The notes: generated from the letters alone by a model not told the origin. A stretch of DNA of 64,000 nucleotides from Janthinobacterium saanense (GCF_014200675.1 NZ_JACHCI010000006.1:77931-141930), one strand, 5' to 3'. Numbered from the stretch's first letter, positions 36,608-45,659 are shown. A program made the numbers and translations.

Positions 36608-37215
36608 AACAGGGCCGCCTCTTGCGCCGTGATGGACGACGGTCCCGTTTCAATCGCAGAAAACACGATGCTGGTGCGGTCGCCGCTCGCTTCGCTGATC
36701 GTGATGTTTTTCACGAAGGCGCCGCCATCGAGCCGGATGCTGCCGATCGCCTTGGCCAGCGCTGGCTGGCGCGCCTTCAGCGCCACCTGCCAGGTAGTCC
36801 CGTCGATGCTGCCATCGACTTCAAACAGGGTATCGAGCTGCGCCAGGTCCCCGCCCAGCAAGGAAAACAGCACGCTGTTGATCATTTTGACCACCGGTTC
36901 CGTCTTTGCATCGAGGCGCATGGCCACCCGGTCGCCCTGGAAATGCACGATCTCGTCGCGCGTCAGGCGCAAGGTATTGGGAAATGGCTGCAGGGTGCGC
37001 CACAGCACGCCCTTGCCCGCCACCACGCAAAAACGGCCATTCGACGACAGCGCCTTTTTCATGCCAGCCAACTGCTTGCTCTGGTCGAAACGGCCACACA
37101 GCTGCTGCGGCCTGGCCAGCATGGCTTCGATTTTCGCCACCGGCGCAGCCGCATGCAGGGGCGCCATCGCCGCCAGGCAGCATACCGCCAGCAAGGTCTT
37201 CATATATTTGTTCAT
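36604..37215 (-). CDS. LolA-like outer-membrane lipid carrier (ApeL position)
   Basis: 203 residues, with start at ATG 37215 (or 37203). The signal peptide is MKTLLAVCCLAAMAPLHAAA. The rest is a LolA-type incomplete beta-barrel: RFDQSKQLAGMKKALSSNGRFCVVAGKGVLWRTLQPFPNTLRLTRDEI. It probably ferries the hydrophobic pigment or its lipid through the periplasm. Directly upstream of the MMPL gene with overlap. Confidence 0.82.
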   Translation of the reverse strand: MNKYMKTLLAVCCLAAMAPLHAAAPVAKIEAMLARPQQLCGRFDQSKQLAGMKKALSSNGRFCVVAGKGVLWRTLQPFPNTLRLTRDEIVHFQGDRVAMRLDAKTEPVVKMINSVLFSLLGGDLAQLDTLFEVDGSIDGTTWQVALKARQPALAKAIGSIRLDGGAFVKNITISEASGDRTSIVFSAIETGPSSITAQEAALF

Positions 37216-37658
37216 ACGCTAGTCAATCCCAACTTTTCAAACAGGACGGGCGGCGAGGCAAAACACATCTCGCCGCTGGCGATATCGACGGCCACCTGGG
37301 TCGTACTGGCGCGGTTCAGGCGCTGGCCAGTCACGCTGTCAGTGACCAGGTACTCGATCTTCAGGCGGTCCTCCCACTCCACCAGGTCGGCGCGCAAGAT
37401 CAGGCGCTGGCCGAAGGTGGCCGGCGCCACGTAGCGCAGATGCATGTCGATCACGGGCCAGGCATAGCCGGACGCCTTCATCTCCACATAGTTGTAGCCG
37501 ATGCTGTCGAGCAGCGCACAGCGCACCACTTCCAGGTATTTCACATAACGGCCATGCCAGACGATCTCCATCGGATCCAGGTCAAAAAATTGCACCTGCA
37601 TCTGCACTTCCGCGTGCCAGCGGCTGGCAGCAGCCGTCTTGCTGCGTACCTTATGCAT
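37212..37658 (-). CDS. Acyl-CoA/ACP thioesterase, 4-hydroxybenzoyl-CoA type (ApeK position)
   Basis: 148 residues from the ATG at 37658, behind GGAGATAAAC; this start lies inside the end of the ammonia-lyase gene. The hot-dog motif VQFFDLDPMEIVWHGRYVKYLEVVRCALLDSIGYNY carries the Asp of the 4HBT family. It would release or edit acyl intermediates of the pathway. Confidence 0.86.
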   Translation of the reverse strand: MHKVRSKTAAASRWHAEVQMQVQFFDLDPMEIVWHGRYVKYLEVVRCALLDSIGYNYVEMKASGYAWPVIDMHLRYVAPATFGQRLILRADLVEWEDRLKIEYLVTDSVTGQRLNRASTTQVAVDIASGEMCFASPPVLFEKLGLTSV

Positions 37659-39219
37659 GTTTATCTCCGTACAACGGCCAGGCACGGGCGCGCACGCGGT
37701 CGAGCAGCACGCGCAGTTCCGGATCGAGGCGGCGGTCTTCTTCCACCGGTGCGATATCGTCGGCCAGCGCCGCCATCATCTGCTCCAGGGCCGGGTGCGG
37801 CGCCACGTCGGGATTGACTTTGCAGCGCAGCCAGACGCCCTGGCGCACGGTGATCAGCAAGGCGGCAGCTACCTGCTCGCACAGTTCCAGCACGCGCAGG
37901 CAATCGCGCGCGGCGATGGTGCCCATGCTGACCTTGTCCTGGTTATGGCATTCGGTCGAGCGCGAGAAAACCGAGGCAGGCATGGTCAGCTTCAACGCCT
38001 CGGCGGTCCATGCTGACGCGCTGATCTGCAAGGCTTTCAGGCCGTGATTGATGGCCGCGCGCGGCCCGGTGGCGCCCGACAGATTGGCCGGCAAACCCTG
38101 GCTGTAGCGGCTGTCGACCAGCAAGGCCATTTGACGGTCCAGCAGGTCGGCCAGATTGGCGACCGTGTTCTTCATGCTGTCCATGGCAAAGGCGATATGG
38201 CCGCCATAGAAATGGCCGCCATGCAGCACGCGTTCACCCTCGGCGTCGATGATGGGATTGTCATTGGCGCTATTGAGTTCATTCTCGATGGACGAGCGCA
38301 GCCACGGCAAGGCGTCGGCCAGCACGCCGATCACATGCGGCGCGCAGCGGATCGAATAGCGGTCCTGCAGGCGCTTGCCATTGCGTTCCCAGGTATCGGT
38401 AGGCAAGTCCTCGCGCAGCCAGGCAGCCACCTGCTGCATGCCCGGATGCGGCTTGACCGAAAACAGTGTTTCGTCGAAGTGGTGCGCATTGCCATCGAGC
38501 GCAAACGAAGCCATGGCGGTGATACGCGTCGTCAAACGGGCCAGGTATTCGGCGCGTTCATACGCCAGGCAAGCCAATGCCGTCATGACGGCAGTGCCAT
38601 TCATGATCGCCAGCCCCTCTTTGGGACGCAGGCGCAGCGGCGTGATGCCCGCTTCGCGCAGCGCCTGTTCGGCCGGCACCTGCACGCCGTCGCGCCACAC
38701 TTCGCGCTCGCCGCACAGCACCGCCGCCAGGTAAGACAGCGGCGTCAGGTCGCCACTGGCGCCGACCGACCCTTCAGATGGAATCAAGGGCAGCAGCCCG
38801 GCGTCGAGCAGGCGCGCGATCTGCGCCAGCAATTCGACGCTCACGCCGGAAAAACCCTTGCTGAGCGAAGCCAAGCGCGTCGCCATGATGGCGCGTGTCT
38901 GCGCTGGCGTAAAAAATTCACCGAGGCCGCAGCCATGGTAGGTGTACAGATGGTGCGGCAATTCAGCCACCAGTTCCGGCGGCACGGTGACGGTGCACGA
39001 ATCGCCATAGCCGGTGGTCACGCCGTAGATAGTGCCATCCTCGCGCAGCAAACGGTCCAGGAAATCAGCGCCGCGCGCAATCGCCGCCAGAAAAACGGGA
39101 TCGCTGGACAATTCGGCGCTGGCCCGGCCATGCGCGATATCGGTAATGTCTTCGATGCGCAGGCGCTCGCGGTCGAAGCGGACGGCGCGCCGGGTATGTT
39201 TCAGGTCAGCGAGATGCAT
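37651..39219 (-). CDS. Aromatic amino acid ammonia-lyase (HAL/TAL family)
   Basis: 522 residues from the ATG at 39219. The Ala-Ser-Gly that forms the MIO cofactor is at residues 154-156 (GSVGASGDLTPLSYL), and the catalytic Tyr is in GTIYGVTTGYGD (about residue 65). The selectivity pair, at the position of Ser-His in histidine, His-Leu in tyrosine and Phe-Leu in phenylalanine lyases, reads Tyr94-His95 (HLYTYHGCGLG). Its place in a pigment operon argues for making an aryl-acrylate starter such as coumarate, not for histidine breakdown; no hut genes are present. Overlaps the acyltransferase upstream and thioesterase downstream. Confidence 0.88.
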   Translation of the reverse strand: MHLADLKHTRRAVRFDRERLRIEDITDIAHGRASAELSSDPVFLAAIARGADFLDRLLREDGTIYGVTTGYGDSCTVTVPPELVAELPHHLYTYHGCGLGEFFTPAQTRAIMATRLASLSKGFSGVSVELLAQIARLLDAGLLPLIPSEGSVGASGDLTPLSYLAAVLCGEREVWRDGVQVPAEQALREAGITPLRLRPKEGLAIMNGTAVMTALACLAYERAEYLARLTTRITAMASFALDGNAHHFDETLFSVKPHPGMQQVAAWLREDLPTDTWERNGKRLQDRYSIRCAPHVIGVLADALPWLRSSIENELNSANDNPIIDAEGERVLHGGHFYGGHIAFAMDSMKNTVANLADLLDRQMALLVDSRYSQGLPANLSGATGPRAAINHGLKALQISASAWTAEALKLTMPASVFSRSTECHNQDKVSMGTIAARDCLRVLELCEQVAAALLITVRQGVWLRCKVNPDVAPHPALEQMMAALADDIAPVEEDRRLDPELRVLLDRVRARAWPLYGDKHA

Positions 39220-40168
39220 CGGGAATATCCAGTCTTGTAGTATCGGGGAGTTGCCAAAAATCGTAAAAATTGAACCATTCGAGCGGCGCGCGCAGGCAGT
39301 GATGCTGCAAGCGCGCCGCATAATCGGCAGCCAGTTCGGCCAGCATGGCGTCGCGTGACTTGCGCGGCAAATGCAAAGATGCGCGCAGCAGTTCGAAATG
39401 CACTTCCGAGCGCCGGCCTATCCGCATCGAAAACAGCATATAAACAGGACATTGCAGCACGCTGGCCAGCACATAGGGGCCGATGGGAAGCGCCGCTGTC
39501 TGGCCCAGGAAAGGCGCCAGCGCCACACGCGGCTGGGGCGAAACGGGAATCCGGTCGCCGGCGATCACCACGAACTCGCCCTGCGCCACGCGCTCGGCCA
39601 GCAGCATGGCCGTGGCCGGCGTCATTTCCGTCACCTGCAGCAAATTGAGCTGGCTGTCCGGGTTCAGGCGCGCTAACATCCGGTTGAACGCCTGCGCGTG
39701 GCGCGTATGCACCAGCACCGTCAGTTTCAAGCGCGCGTTGTGCTGCGACAGCACGCGGCACAAGTCCAGGTTGCCCAGGTGAGAACAAATCAGCAAGGCG
39801 CCGCGCCCCTCATCCAGGCAACGGTTGACGCCGTCGGCTCCATGCAGGCTCACGCTGCGCATGTCATACAGGCCGCCCCACAGCAGCATCTTGTCGAGGA
39901 TGGTTTCGGCAAAGGAGGCAAAGTGCCGCATTACGCCCAGCCGAGCAGGCCCGCCGCAAGCGGCGATACGGCACAGGTAGGCGCGCGACACGCGGCGCGC
40001 GCGCGGCTTGGCCAGCACATACCAGGCCAGCACCGGATAAAGCACCACGCGGAACGGCCAGCGGCCAAAGACGCGGCAAATCCAGAACAACACGCGCATG
40101 CCGGCCACGAAGCTCACTTCGTTAAGGCCAGCCCAATGCCCGCGCTGTTGGTCCGTGCTTGCCGTCAT
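39206..40168 (-). CDS. LpxL/HtrB-type acyltransferase (C-terminal part of ApeJ type)
   Basis: 320 residues from the ATG at 40168, overlapping the GT2 stop in ATGA. The lipid-A-acyltransferase family pattern is visible: MRVLFWICRVFGRWPFRVVLYPVLAWY, LLICSHLGNLDLCRVL (the HX4D-like His and Asp), VVIAGDRIPVS and PLEWFNFYDFW. In several APE clusters a GT2 domain and this domain are one protein; here they are two overlapping genes. It likely acylates the carrier lipid or sugar. Confidence 0.86.
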   Translation of the reverse strand: MTASTDQQRGHWAGLNEVSFVAGMRVLFWICRVFGRWPFRVVLYPVLAWYVLAKPRARRVSRAYLCRIAACGGPARLGVMRHFASFAETILDKMLLWGGLYDMRSVSLHGADGVNRCLDEGRGALLICSHLGNLDLCRVLSQHNARLKLTVLVHTRHAQAFNRMLARLNPDSQLNLLQVTEMTPATAMLLAERVAQGEFVVIAGDRIPVSPQPRVALAPFLGQTAALPIGPYVLASVLQCPVYMLFSMRIGRRSEVHFELLRASLHLPRKSRDAMLAELAADYAARLQHHCLRAPLEWFNFYDFWQLPDTTRLDIPDASR

Positions 40169-40920
40169 TGCCTTCGCCAGTGACGTGCCAGCAAACGAGG
40201 CACGCGCCCCAGCATGCCCAAAAACAGGCGTGCGTGCATCACCGATATCTGTACATTGTCGCGCCACAGCTGGAAATGCGAGACGCCGTCGCTAGGATAG
40301 CCGACCCGCGTCGGCAGGTTGACCATCGCCAGGCCGTCCCAATACAGGCGCACCAGCACTTCGGTATCGAAATTCATGCGCTGCCCCAGCTGGCGCCGCT
40401 GCGCCAGCGCCATCAGCGGCGCCAGCGGATAAACGCGGAAACCGCACATGGAGTCGCGAATCCGCAGCGACAGCGTATTGATCCATACCCAGACATGCGT
40501 CGCATAGCGGCCATAGTAGCGCGCCGCCGGCACCGACTCGTCGTACTGGGGATAGCCGACGATTACCGCCGATGGCACCGCCCGTGCCCGAGCCAGGAAA
40601 CGCGGCACATCATCGGTCTCGTGCTGGCCATCGGCATCGATCTGCAGCGCGTGGCTGTAACCGTGCGCTTGCGCATGGCGGCATGCGGTCAGCACGGCGC
40701 CGCCCTTGCCCTGGTTGTGCGCATGGCGCAGCAGGGTTACGCTGGCCGGATGCGCCGCAGCCAGCACATCGAGGACCAGCGCAGCGGCAGCAGCGCTGCC
40801 ATCGTCGACCAGGATCAAAGGGACGCCATGCGCCAGCAAACGCGCCACCACGGCGCCGATCGCATGTTCATGGTTAAACACCGGGATGACGATGCAGGGA
40901 TTGAAACGCACTTCAGTCAC
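40165..40920 (-). CDS. Family 2 glycosyltransferase
   Basis: 251 residues from a GTG at 40920 that overlaps the methyltransferase stop; the longer frame from 40977 begins inside that gene. GT-A fold motifs: IVIPVFNHEHAIGAVV, LILVDDGS, QGKGGAVLTAC, LQIDADGQHE (the DxD-type residues), and later MNFDTEVLVRLYW. Cytoplasmic, membrane-associated sugar transfer; the acceptor is probably the pigment's lipid carrier. Confidence 0.86.
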   Translation of the reverse strand: MTEVRFNPCIVIPVFNHEHAIGAVVARLLAHGVPLILVDDGSAAAAALVLDVLAAAHPASVTLLRHAHNQGKGGAVLTACRHAQAHGYSHALQIDADGQHETDDVPRFLARARAVPSAVIVGYPQYDESVPAARYYGRYATHVWVWINTLSLRIRDSMCGFRVYPLAPLMALAQRRQLGQRMNFDTEVLVRLYWDGLAMVNLPTRVGYPSDGVSHFQLWRDNVQISVMHARLFLGMLGRVPRLLARHWRRQ

Positions 40921-42001
40921 AGCGTGCTCCGGCGCGGCCAAAGCGCAGCAGCGAATGGCAATACCCGATACCGTCACGCGTGGTCAGCAATTCCAGGCCA
41001 GCCGCCTGCGCCAGGCGAATATAGTCGGTGCTCTGGTAAATCTTGCTGTTCCCGCTGGCCATGGCCGTGAAGTACGGCGATGTGTTGATCAGGCAGTAGG
41101 CGGCAATATCATATTGCTGGCGATCCCAGAAGGTATCCATGATCAGCACTTGCCCGTTCGGCCCCAGCGCTTGCTCCACCCTGCGCAGGATGCTGGCGAT
41201 GGCGACCTCGCTGAAGCAGCTGAGAAACTGGCTCATCCAGATCAAATCCATGCCCAATGGCAGTGGCGCACCATCATCGAGCAGGTCGCAGGCATGCAAA
41301 TGGGCGCGGCCGCGCACCCCGGCACCAGTCAGGGTCTGCTCGGCCACCGCCAACTGGCGCTCCAGGTCGACCAGATGCAATTGCACCCCGGCGTGGTAGC
41401 TCAGCGCCGCATTGGCGAACTTGCCCGTATTGGCGCCGATGTCCATGATGCGGCGCGGCGCCGTGGCGAAAACGTCGGGGAAAATCTCGGGAAACGAGGT
41501 ATCCGAATAGTGATGGTCAAAGGCGAACCAGCTACCCTTGGCCGGCTCCGGCAGCGCAGACAGGCCTTGGTATAAAGTAGGCCAGTCGCCCAGCGCGGCC
41601 AGTCCCAGCGGCTGTTCGGCGTCCAGCGAACGGTCAAGATCGTACATGCCCTGGTAACAGACGTCGTGGTTGAAATCCAGGTTAATCTGCGTAATGCTGT
41701 CCGTCAGCACGCAATAGCCCACCTTGTCGAGCACGTACGCGCCATCGCGCAGATACACGACACCGGCCGACAGGCATGATTCCAGCGCCACCTTCAGCGC
41801 ATACTCCGTCCAGCGGCCGCCAGCGGCCATCTCGGCGACGCTCAAGCCGCTGTGGCCAGTGTCGGCCAGCGCCTGCAGCATGCCGCGCTTCCAGGCATAA
41901 CGCACGCATTGAAAAACGACAGGACCGAAAGCGATCTTTTGCGCCTCGAAACGGGCGGCAAAGGCACTCTGGCGTTCGGGCGAGAATTTTTTATCTAACA
42001 T
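40913..42001 (-). CDS. SAM-dependent methyltransferase
   Basis: 362 residues from the ATG at 42001; the frame continues upstream but only into the ligase gene. The N-terminal about 120 residues look like the dimerisation/winged-helix part of class I O-methyltransferases (QALADTGHSGLSVAEMAAGGRWTEYALKVAL). The SAM motif I is RIMDIGANTGKFANAAL at about residue 185, followed by acidic VDLERQ and, later, LIMDTFWDRQQYD. It would methylate the aryl head group, or another intermediate. It lies between the GT and ligase genes, unlike the APE order I recall, where a methyltransferase comes at the start of the cluster. Confidence 0.82.
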   Translation of the reverse strand: MLDKKFSPERQSAFAARFEAQKIAFGPVVFQCVRYAWKRGMLQALADTGHSGLSVAEMAAGGRWTEYALKVALESCLSAGVVYLRDGAYVLDKVGYCVLTDSITQINLDFNHDVCYQGMYDLDRSLDAEQPLGLAALGDWPTLYQGLSALPEPAKGSWFAFDHHYSDTSFPEIFPDVFATAPRRIMDIGANTGKFANAALSYHAGVQLHLVDLERQLAVAEQTLTGAGVRGRAHLHACDLLDDGAPLPLGMDLIWMSQFLSCFSEVAIASILRRVEQALGPNGQVLIMDTFWDRQQYDIAAYCLINTSPYFTAMASGNSKIYQSTDYIRLAQAAGLELLTTRDGIGYCHSLLRFGRAGARCD

Positions 42002-42005
42002 GCGC

Positions 42006-43799
42006 TCACGGCTGGAAAGGTGTAGGGGAGTCGCCACCGGGAACGGCAATGGCATCGGGATGAAAGTCGATGCGGCCACTGGCATGCTGGCCGGCGTCCG
42101 ACAGATAACGGAAATGCAGGCTGGCCTTGGCCGCGTCATATTCCAGCAGCAGACGCACTGGCCGTTCCGGCAGCACCGGCTGCTGGAATTTCAGGGCATG
42201 CATGGCGCGAAAGCGGGCGGGCAGCGCCAGGTGCAGGCGCGCAAAATGCAGCGCCCACTCGACTTGCACCACGCCAGGCAGCAACGGTGCGCCCGTGAAA
42301 TGGCCATCAAAATAAAACAGCGTGGCGGGAACCCGCAATTCGATCAGCAGCCTCGGCGCGACACCCTCGGTGGCGCACTCGATCAGCTGCGCCTGCGGCA
42401 AGCGCGGCTTGTCCAGCAAAGCCAGCAGCAGCGATTGCGTGGTCTTGCCCTGCGCATTGATCGGCATCTGCTCCAGGTAGCGCCAGCGGCGCGGCAAGGC
42501 CACCGGCTCGACCTGATCACCCAAGGCCAGTTGCAGTTGCCGGTTCAGGGCCAGCTTGCCTTCTGCCTCCAGCAGCGCGCGGCCGGCAGTGCTGCAAACG
42601 ATAAAGGCGGCCACCTTCTGGCGCTCGCCGGCAGGCGCGTCGCACAGCAGCACGCGTGCCTCTGCCACCAGCGGCGTGGCCAGCAAGGCCGCCTCGATGG
42701 CGCTCAGCGAAATGCGCTTTTCTTCGATCTTGACGATACGGTCGCTGCGCCCCAGCAGCTGGAAATGTCCCTCGGCGGTTTGCCGCGCATGGTCGGCCAG
42801 GGCCAGCCAGCCATCATCGGCCAGATGCGCCGAACGTACGGCGAGCGCGCCATCGTCGTCCAGCAGGCGCCACTCTACGCCGGGGAACGCCTGCCAGCTA
42901 TCGTCATCCGGACGGTCGGCCGCGCGCTGGCGCCATGCCACGCCGCCTGTCTCCGAGCTGCCATAAATCTCGCACGGCATGCAGCCCAGCAGGCGCCCGG
43001 CTGCCAGCGCACTGTCCGGGTCCAGCGGGCCACCCGATGAAAACACGGCGCGCAACTGGCTGCGCGCACCTGACCAGGCCAGGTGTTCGGGCAGGCGTTT
43101 CAAGTGCGCCGGACTGGCGGCCAGCACGCAAGGCCCCTGCGCCAGCAAGGCGGCCAGCTGTTCCGGGAAATCCACGCTTGACGCATGCACGGCACGCCCG
43201 GCGCACAGCGGCCACAGCACCTTGAACAGCAAGCCATAAATATGCTGGTGCGTGACGGTCGCGACCACCGCCGCGCCATCGGCACGCGCACCAAACAACT
43301 GCTCCAGCGTGGCGATCTCGCTGCCTAGCTGTGAAAGCTTCTTCGGAATCGCCTGCGCCACGCCGGTGCTGCCTGAGGTGTACACCACCAGCGCGGGGAA
43401 ATCGTCATCGAGCACTGTCCATTGGCGTACGCCGGGAACGTGGGCAGGCGCTGACAGCGGCGCATACGCCGCCGGAAACTGGCCCAGGAAGCCGTCTACT
43501 GATGCGGCCAGCGAGGCGCAACTGGCCGGCAAGGTATCGGCCGTCAGCCAGATCGTCTTGCCTGCCTGCCAGGCGCCCAGCAGCGCGGCGCCAAATTCGA
43601 TGCTGTCGTCAAGGTACAGCGCAAAATGGCGGCCCGCCTGCCCTTCCAGCAAGCTGGCCCAGGCATCCATGCGCGCAATAAAATGCACATGATCGCGTAC
43701 TGTGCCGTCGCGCCAGCCGACCGGCATGGCAGCGGGACGGGTGGACAAGGCGTGCGCGAGGCTGGCCAGCGCAAGAATGGGAGAACGTGGTTCAGGCAT
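42006..43799 (-). CDS. Acyl/aryl-ACP ligase fused to hot-dog dehydratase (ApeH-ApeI fusion)
   Basis: 597 residues. Residues 1-450 are an ANL adenylate-forming enzyme: ALVVYTSGSTGVAQAIPKK (P-loop), YGSSETGGVAW, and the hinge region GRSDRIVKIEEKRISLSAIEA. Residues about 475-597 form a FabZ/ApeI-like hot-dog with YFDGHFTGAPLLPGVVQVEWALHF (catalytic His in GHF). So one protein activates the aryl starter onto ACP and also provides one half of the dehydratase. In the APE clusters I know, ApeH and ApeI are separate genes. No stop or frameshift is visible between the parts. Confidence 0.88.
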   Translation of the reverse strand: MPEPRSPILALASLAHALSTRPAAMPVGWRDGTVRDHVHFIARMDAWASLLEGQAGRHFALYLDDSIEFGAALLGAWQAGKTIWLTADTLPASCASLAASVDGFLGQFPAAYAPLSAPAHVPGVRQWTVLDDDFPALVVYTSGSTGVAQAIPKKLSQLGSEIATLEQLFGARADGAAVVATVTHQHIYGLLFKVLWPLCAGRAVHASSVDFPEQLAALLAQGPCVLAASPAHLKRLPEHLAWSGARSQLRAVFSSGGPLDPDSALAAGRLLGCMPCEIYGSSETGGVAWRQRAADRPDDDSWQAFPGVEWRLLDDDGALAVRSAHLADDGWLALADHARQTAEGHFQLLGRSDRIVKIEEKRISLSAIEAALLATPLVAEARVLLCDAPAGERQKVAAFIVCSTAGRALLEAEGKLALNRQLQLALGDQVEPVALPRRWRYLEQMPINAQGKTTQSLLLALLDKPRLPQAQLIECATEGVAPRLLIELRVPATLFYFDGHFTGAPLLPGVVQVEWALHFARLHLALPARFRAMHALKFQQPVLPERPVRLLLEYDAAKASLHFRYLSDAGQHASGRIDFHPDAIAVPGGDSPTPFQP

Positions 43800-44337
43800 G
43801 ATGCAAACGTTTAAAACGCAGACGGACCAGATATTCGGCGCCGAATAACAGTCCCATTAAAATATAGGCGATCAGACCCGTGTACAACGACCAGACGGCT
43901 TCGCTGGCCCACAGTGCCGTGCCCAGTGCGATGCTGCCGTTGACGATGAAAAAGCCGCACCAGACTTGTGTCACGCGGCGCGTGTACTGCACTGCGGCGG
44001 GCGGAAAATCCGTTTCGCGCAGGCGCGCCAGCCGCTCCACCACCGACTGCGGCGTCCACAGGCTGTAGCCGAAGGTCAGCAACAAGACCGCGTTGACCAG
44101 TACCGGGTACAGTTTCAGCGGCAGCAGCAGGTTGCTCCACAGGGCGCAGGCGGCCAGCAGCAGCCCGGCCGCTACCGACCAGCGCGCAGCGCGCTGCAGC
44201 TTCAGCGCGGGCAGGCGGCAGGCGACCGCCAGCAAGAGCAGCAAGGCCAGCCAGCGCGGCTCGACCTGGCCATGAGCAAGCCAGATCGCCAGCGGATAGA
44301 GCACGGTCAGCAGCAGCGCGATGGCATTGAGCAGCAC
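43792..44337 (-). CDS. Polytopic membrane protein (COG4648-like, ApeG position)
   Basis: 181 residues starting with GTG at 44337, 3 bases after the ACP stop; no in-frame ATG near it fits. Five or six hydrophobic segments are present (LLNAIALLLTVLYPLAIWLA, LALLLLLAVACRL, WSLYTGLIAYILMGLLFGAEYLV). Proteins of this type accompany ACP/ligase genes in aryl-polyene and related clusters; the role is unknown. The stop overlaps the start of the ligase gene. Confidence 0.75.
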   Translation of the reverse strand: MLLNAIALLLTVLYPLAIWLAHGQVEPRWLALLLLLAVACRLPALKLQRAARWSVAAGLLLAACALWSNLLLPLKLYPVLVNAVLLLTFGYSLWTPQSVVERLARLRETDFPPAAVQYTRRVTQVWCGFFIVNGSIALGTALWASEAVWSLYTGLIAYILMGLLFGAEYLVRLRFKRLHHA

Positions 44338-44340
44338 GCT

Positions 44341-44616
44341 TTATACCGCCTGCTCCGACAACGACATCGCGTGCAGCGCCTCGACCACATCGTCAATCGT
44401 GCGGATGGTCTTGAACACTTCTGGCTGCAAGCGCTTGCCCGTCAATTGCTTCAGTTTCACCGCCAAGTCCACCGCGTCGATACTGTCAATATCGAGTTCT
44501 GCGTACAGATTCGACTGGGGCTTCAGCACTGCCGGGTCAAGTTCGAACATTTCGGCCAACAACTGCACCACCCATGCATACAGCTCATCGCGGCTCATTT
44601 CACTCATATCTACCAT
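44341..44616 (-). CDS. apeF: Acyl carrier protein (ApeF-like)
   Basis: 91 residues. The phosphopantetheine site is LDIDSIDAVDL (Ser45). A four-helix ACP fold is expected. It is one of two tandem ACPs; the pair is typical of APE type II systems, where one probably carries the starter and the other the growing chain. Which of the two does what cannot be told here. Confidence 0.9.
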   Translation of the reverse strand: MVDMSEMSRDELYAWVVQLLAEMFELDPAVLKPQSNLYAELDIDSIDAVDLAVKLKQLTGKRLQPEVFKTIRTIDDVVEALHAMSLSEQAV

Positions 44617-44628
44617 TTTGCTGTTCCC

Positions 44629-44883
44629 TTACTTCTTTCTGTGAGTGTCAACCATGGCCGCCAGCGCCCGTACCGAGGCAAAGTGGCGGCGTGTATCGGC
44701 CGAATCAGCCGACAGGGAGATGCCATATTTCTTCTGCAGTGCTACGCCCAACTCGAGCGCGTCGATCGAATCGAGTCCCAGTCCTTCTACAAACAGGGGC
44801 GCATCGGCATCGATATCAGCAGGACTGATGTCTTCCAGCTGCAGCGCCTCGATGATCAATTCCTTCACTTCCAGTTCAAGCAT
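44629..44883 (-). CDS. apeE: Acyl carrier protein (ApeE-like)
   Basis: 84 residues with the modification motif GLGLDSIDALEL (Ser39). The stop lies 12 bases from the next ACP start, and the start overlaps the acyltransferase stop. The sequence differs strongly from the adjacent ACP, so they are likely to have separate roles. Confidence 0.9.
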   Translation of the reverse strand: MLELEVKELIIEALQLEDISPADIDADAPLFVEGLGLDSIDALELGVALQKKYGISLSADSADTRRHFASVRALAAMVDTHRKK

Positions 44884-45649
44884 GTTGTTCCTGTATCCCG
44901 CTAAAGTAATGTTGTAGATAATTGGTTAAACTGCGCGCCGCCATCACGTCGCTGGCACCATCACCGGTAAATTGGCCAATCGCCAGGTCGTCCTGCACCG
45001 TGATCTCGAAGTGCGCGCGGCACGAAGGCACGCGCCACCATTTTTCGCCCTTGCCCAGGGTCGAAGGCCGGCAACGTATCAGCACCGGTGTCACATCGCG
45101 CTGACCACGCACGGCGATATTGGCAGCGCCACGCTTCAGTACGATCTCACCGCTATGTGGCGTCCGCGTCCCTTCCGGAAAAATAATCAGGTTATTGCCG
45201 CGTGCCAGCGATGCCAGGCAGGCATCGACCAGTTCGGGGCCGCCCGTGTTATTGATGTAACCGGCGGCGCGCACGGGACCGCCTGTAAACAGGTTGTTCC
45301 ACAAACCAGACTTGACGATACAATCGGCCCGCTTGACATACGCCATCAGAAAAATCGTATCGATCAGGGTCGGGTGATTGGCCAGGATCAGCAAACCTCC
45401 CCGCTTCAACTTGTCGATACCGCGCAGGTCATAGCGCAGCACACCCAAAGCGCGCATCAGCCCTATATAAAAACGAAAGCTCCAGCGTATGACGGTGCGC
45501 GCGCAGCCAGTTCGTGCCTCACGCCGCCATACCAGCAGATGCAGCAAGGGGAACACCAGCACCCGCAGCAGCACCCCACCCAAGCCAAAGGAGGCAAAAC
45601 TGAACGCCGTCGCGACGGTGCGCCAGCCCAGGCACAGCCCATCACGCAT
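44876..45649 (-). CDS. PlsC-type 1-acyl-glycerophosphate acyltransferase (ApeD position)
   Basis: 257 residues from the ATG at 45649, 10 bases after the upstream stop; an ATG at 45703 inside the preceding gene is an alternative. An N-terminal hydrophobic region precedes the acyltransferase motifs LLILANHPTLIDTIFL (NHX4D), LIIFPEGTRTPHSG and VTPVLIRC. It probably moves the polyene acyl chain from ACP to a lipid acceptor. Confidence 0.85.
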   Translation of the reverse strand: MRDGLCLGWRTVATAFSFASFGLGGVLLRVLVFPLLHLLVWRREARTGCARTVIRWSFRFYIGLMRALGVLRYDLRGIDKLKRGGLLILANHPTLIDTIFLMAYVKRADCIVKSGLWNNLFTGGPVRAAGYINNTGGPELVDACLASLARGNNLIIFPEGTRTPHSGEIVLKRGAANIAVRGQRDVTPVLIRCRPSTLGKGEKWWRVPSCRAHFEITVQDDLAIGQFTGDGASDVMAARSLTNYLQHYFSGIQEQHA

Positions 45650-45659
45650 AAAAATCAAT

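Noticed and set aside
37651-39219. Histidine-utilisation gene hutH
   Set aside because: No hutU/hutI/hutG nearby, the gene is inside a pigment operon, and the selectivity residues are not Ser-His.
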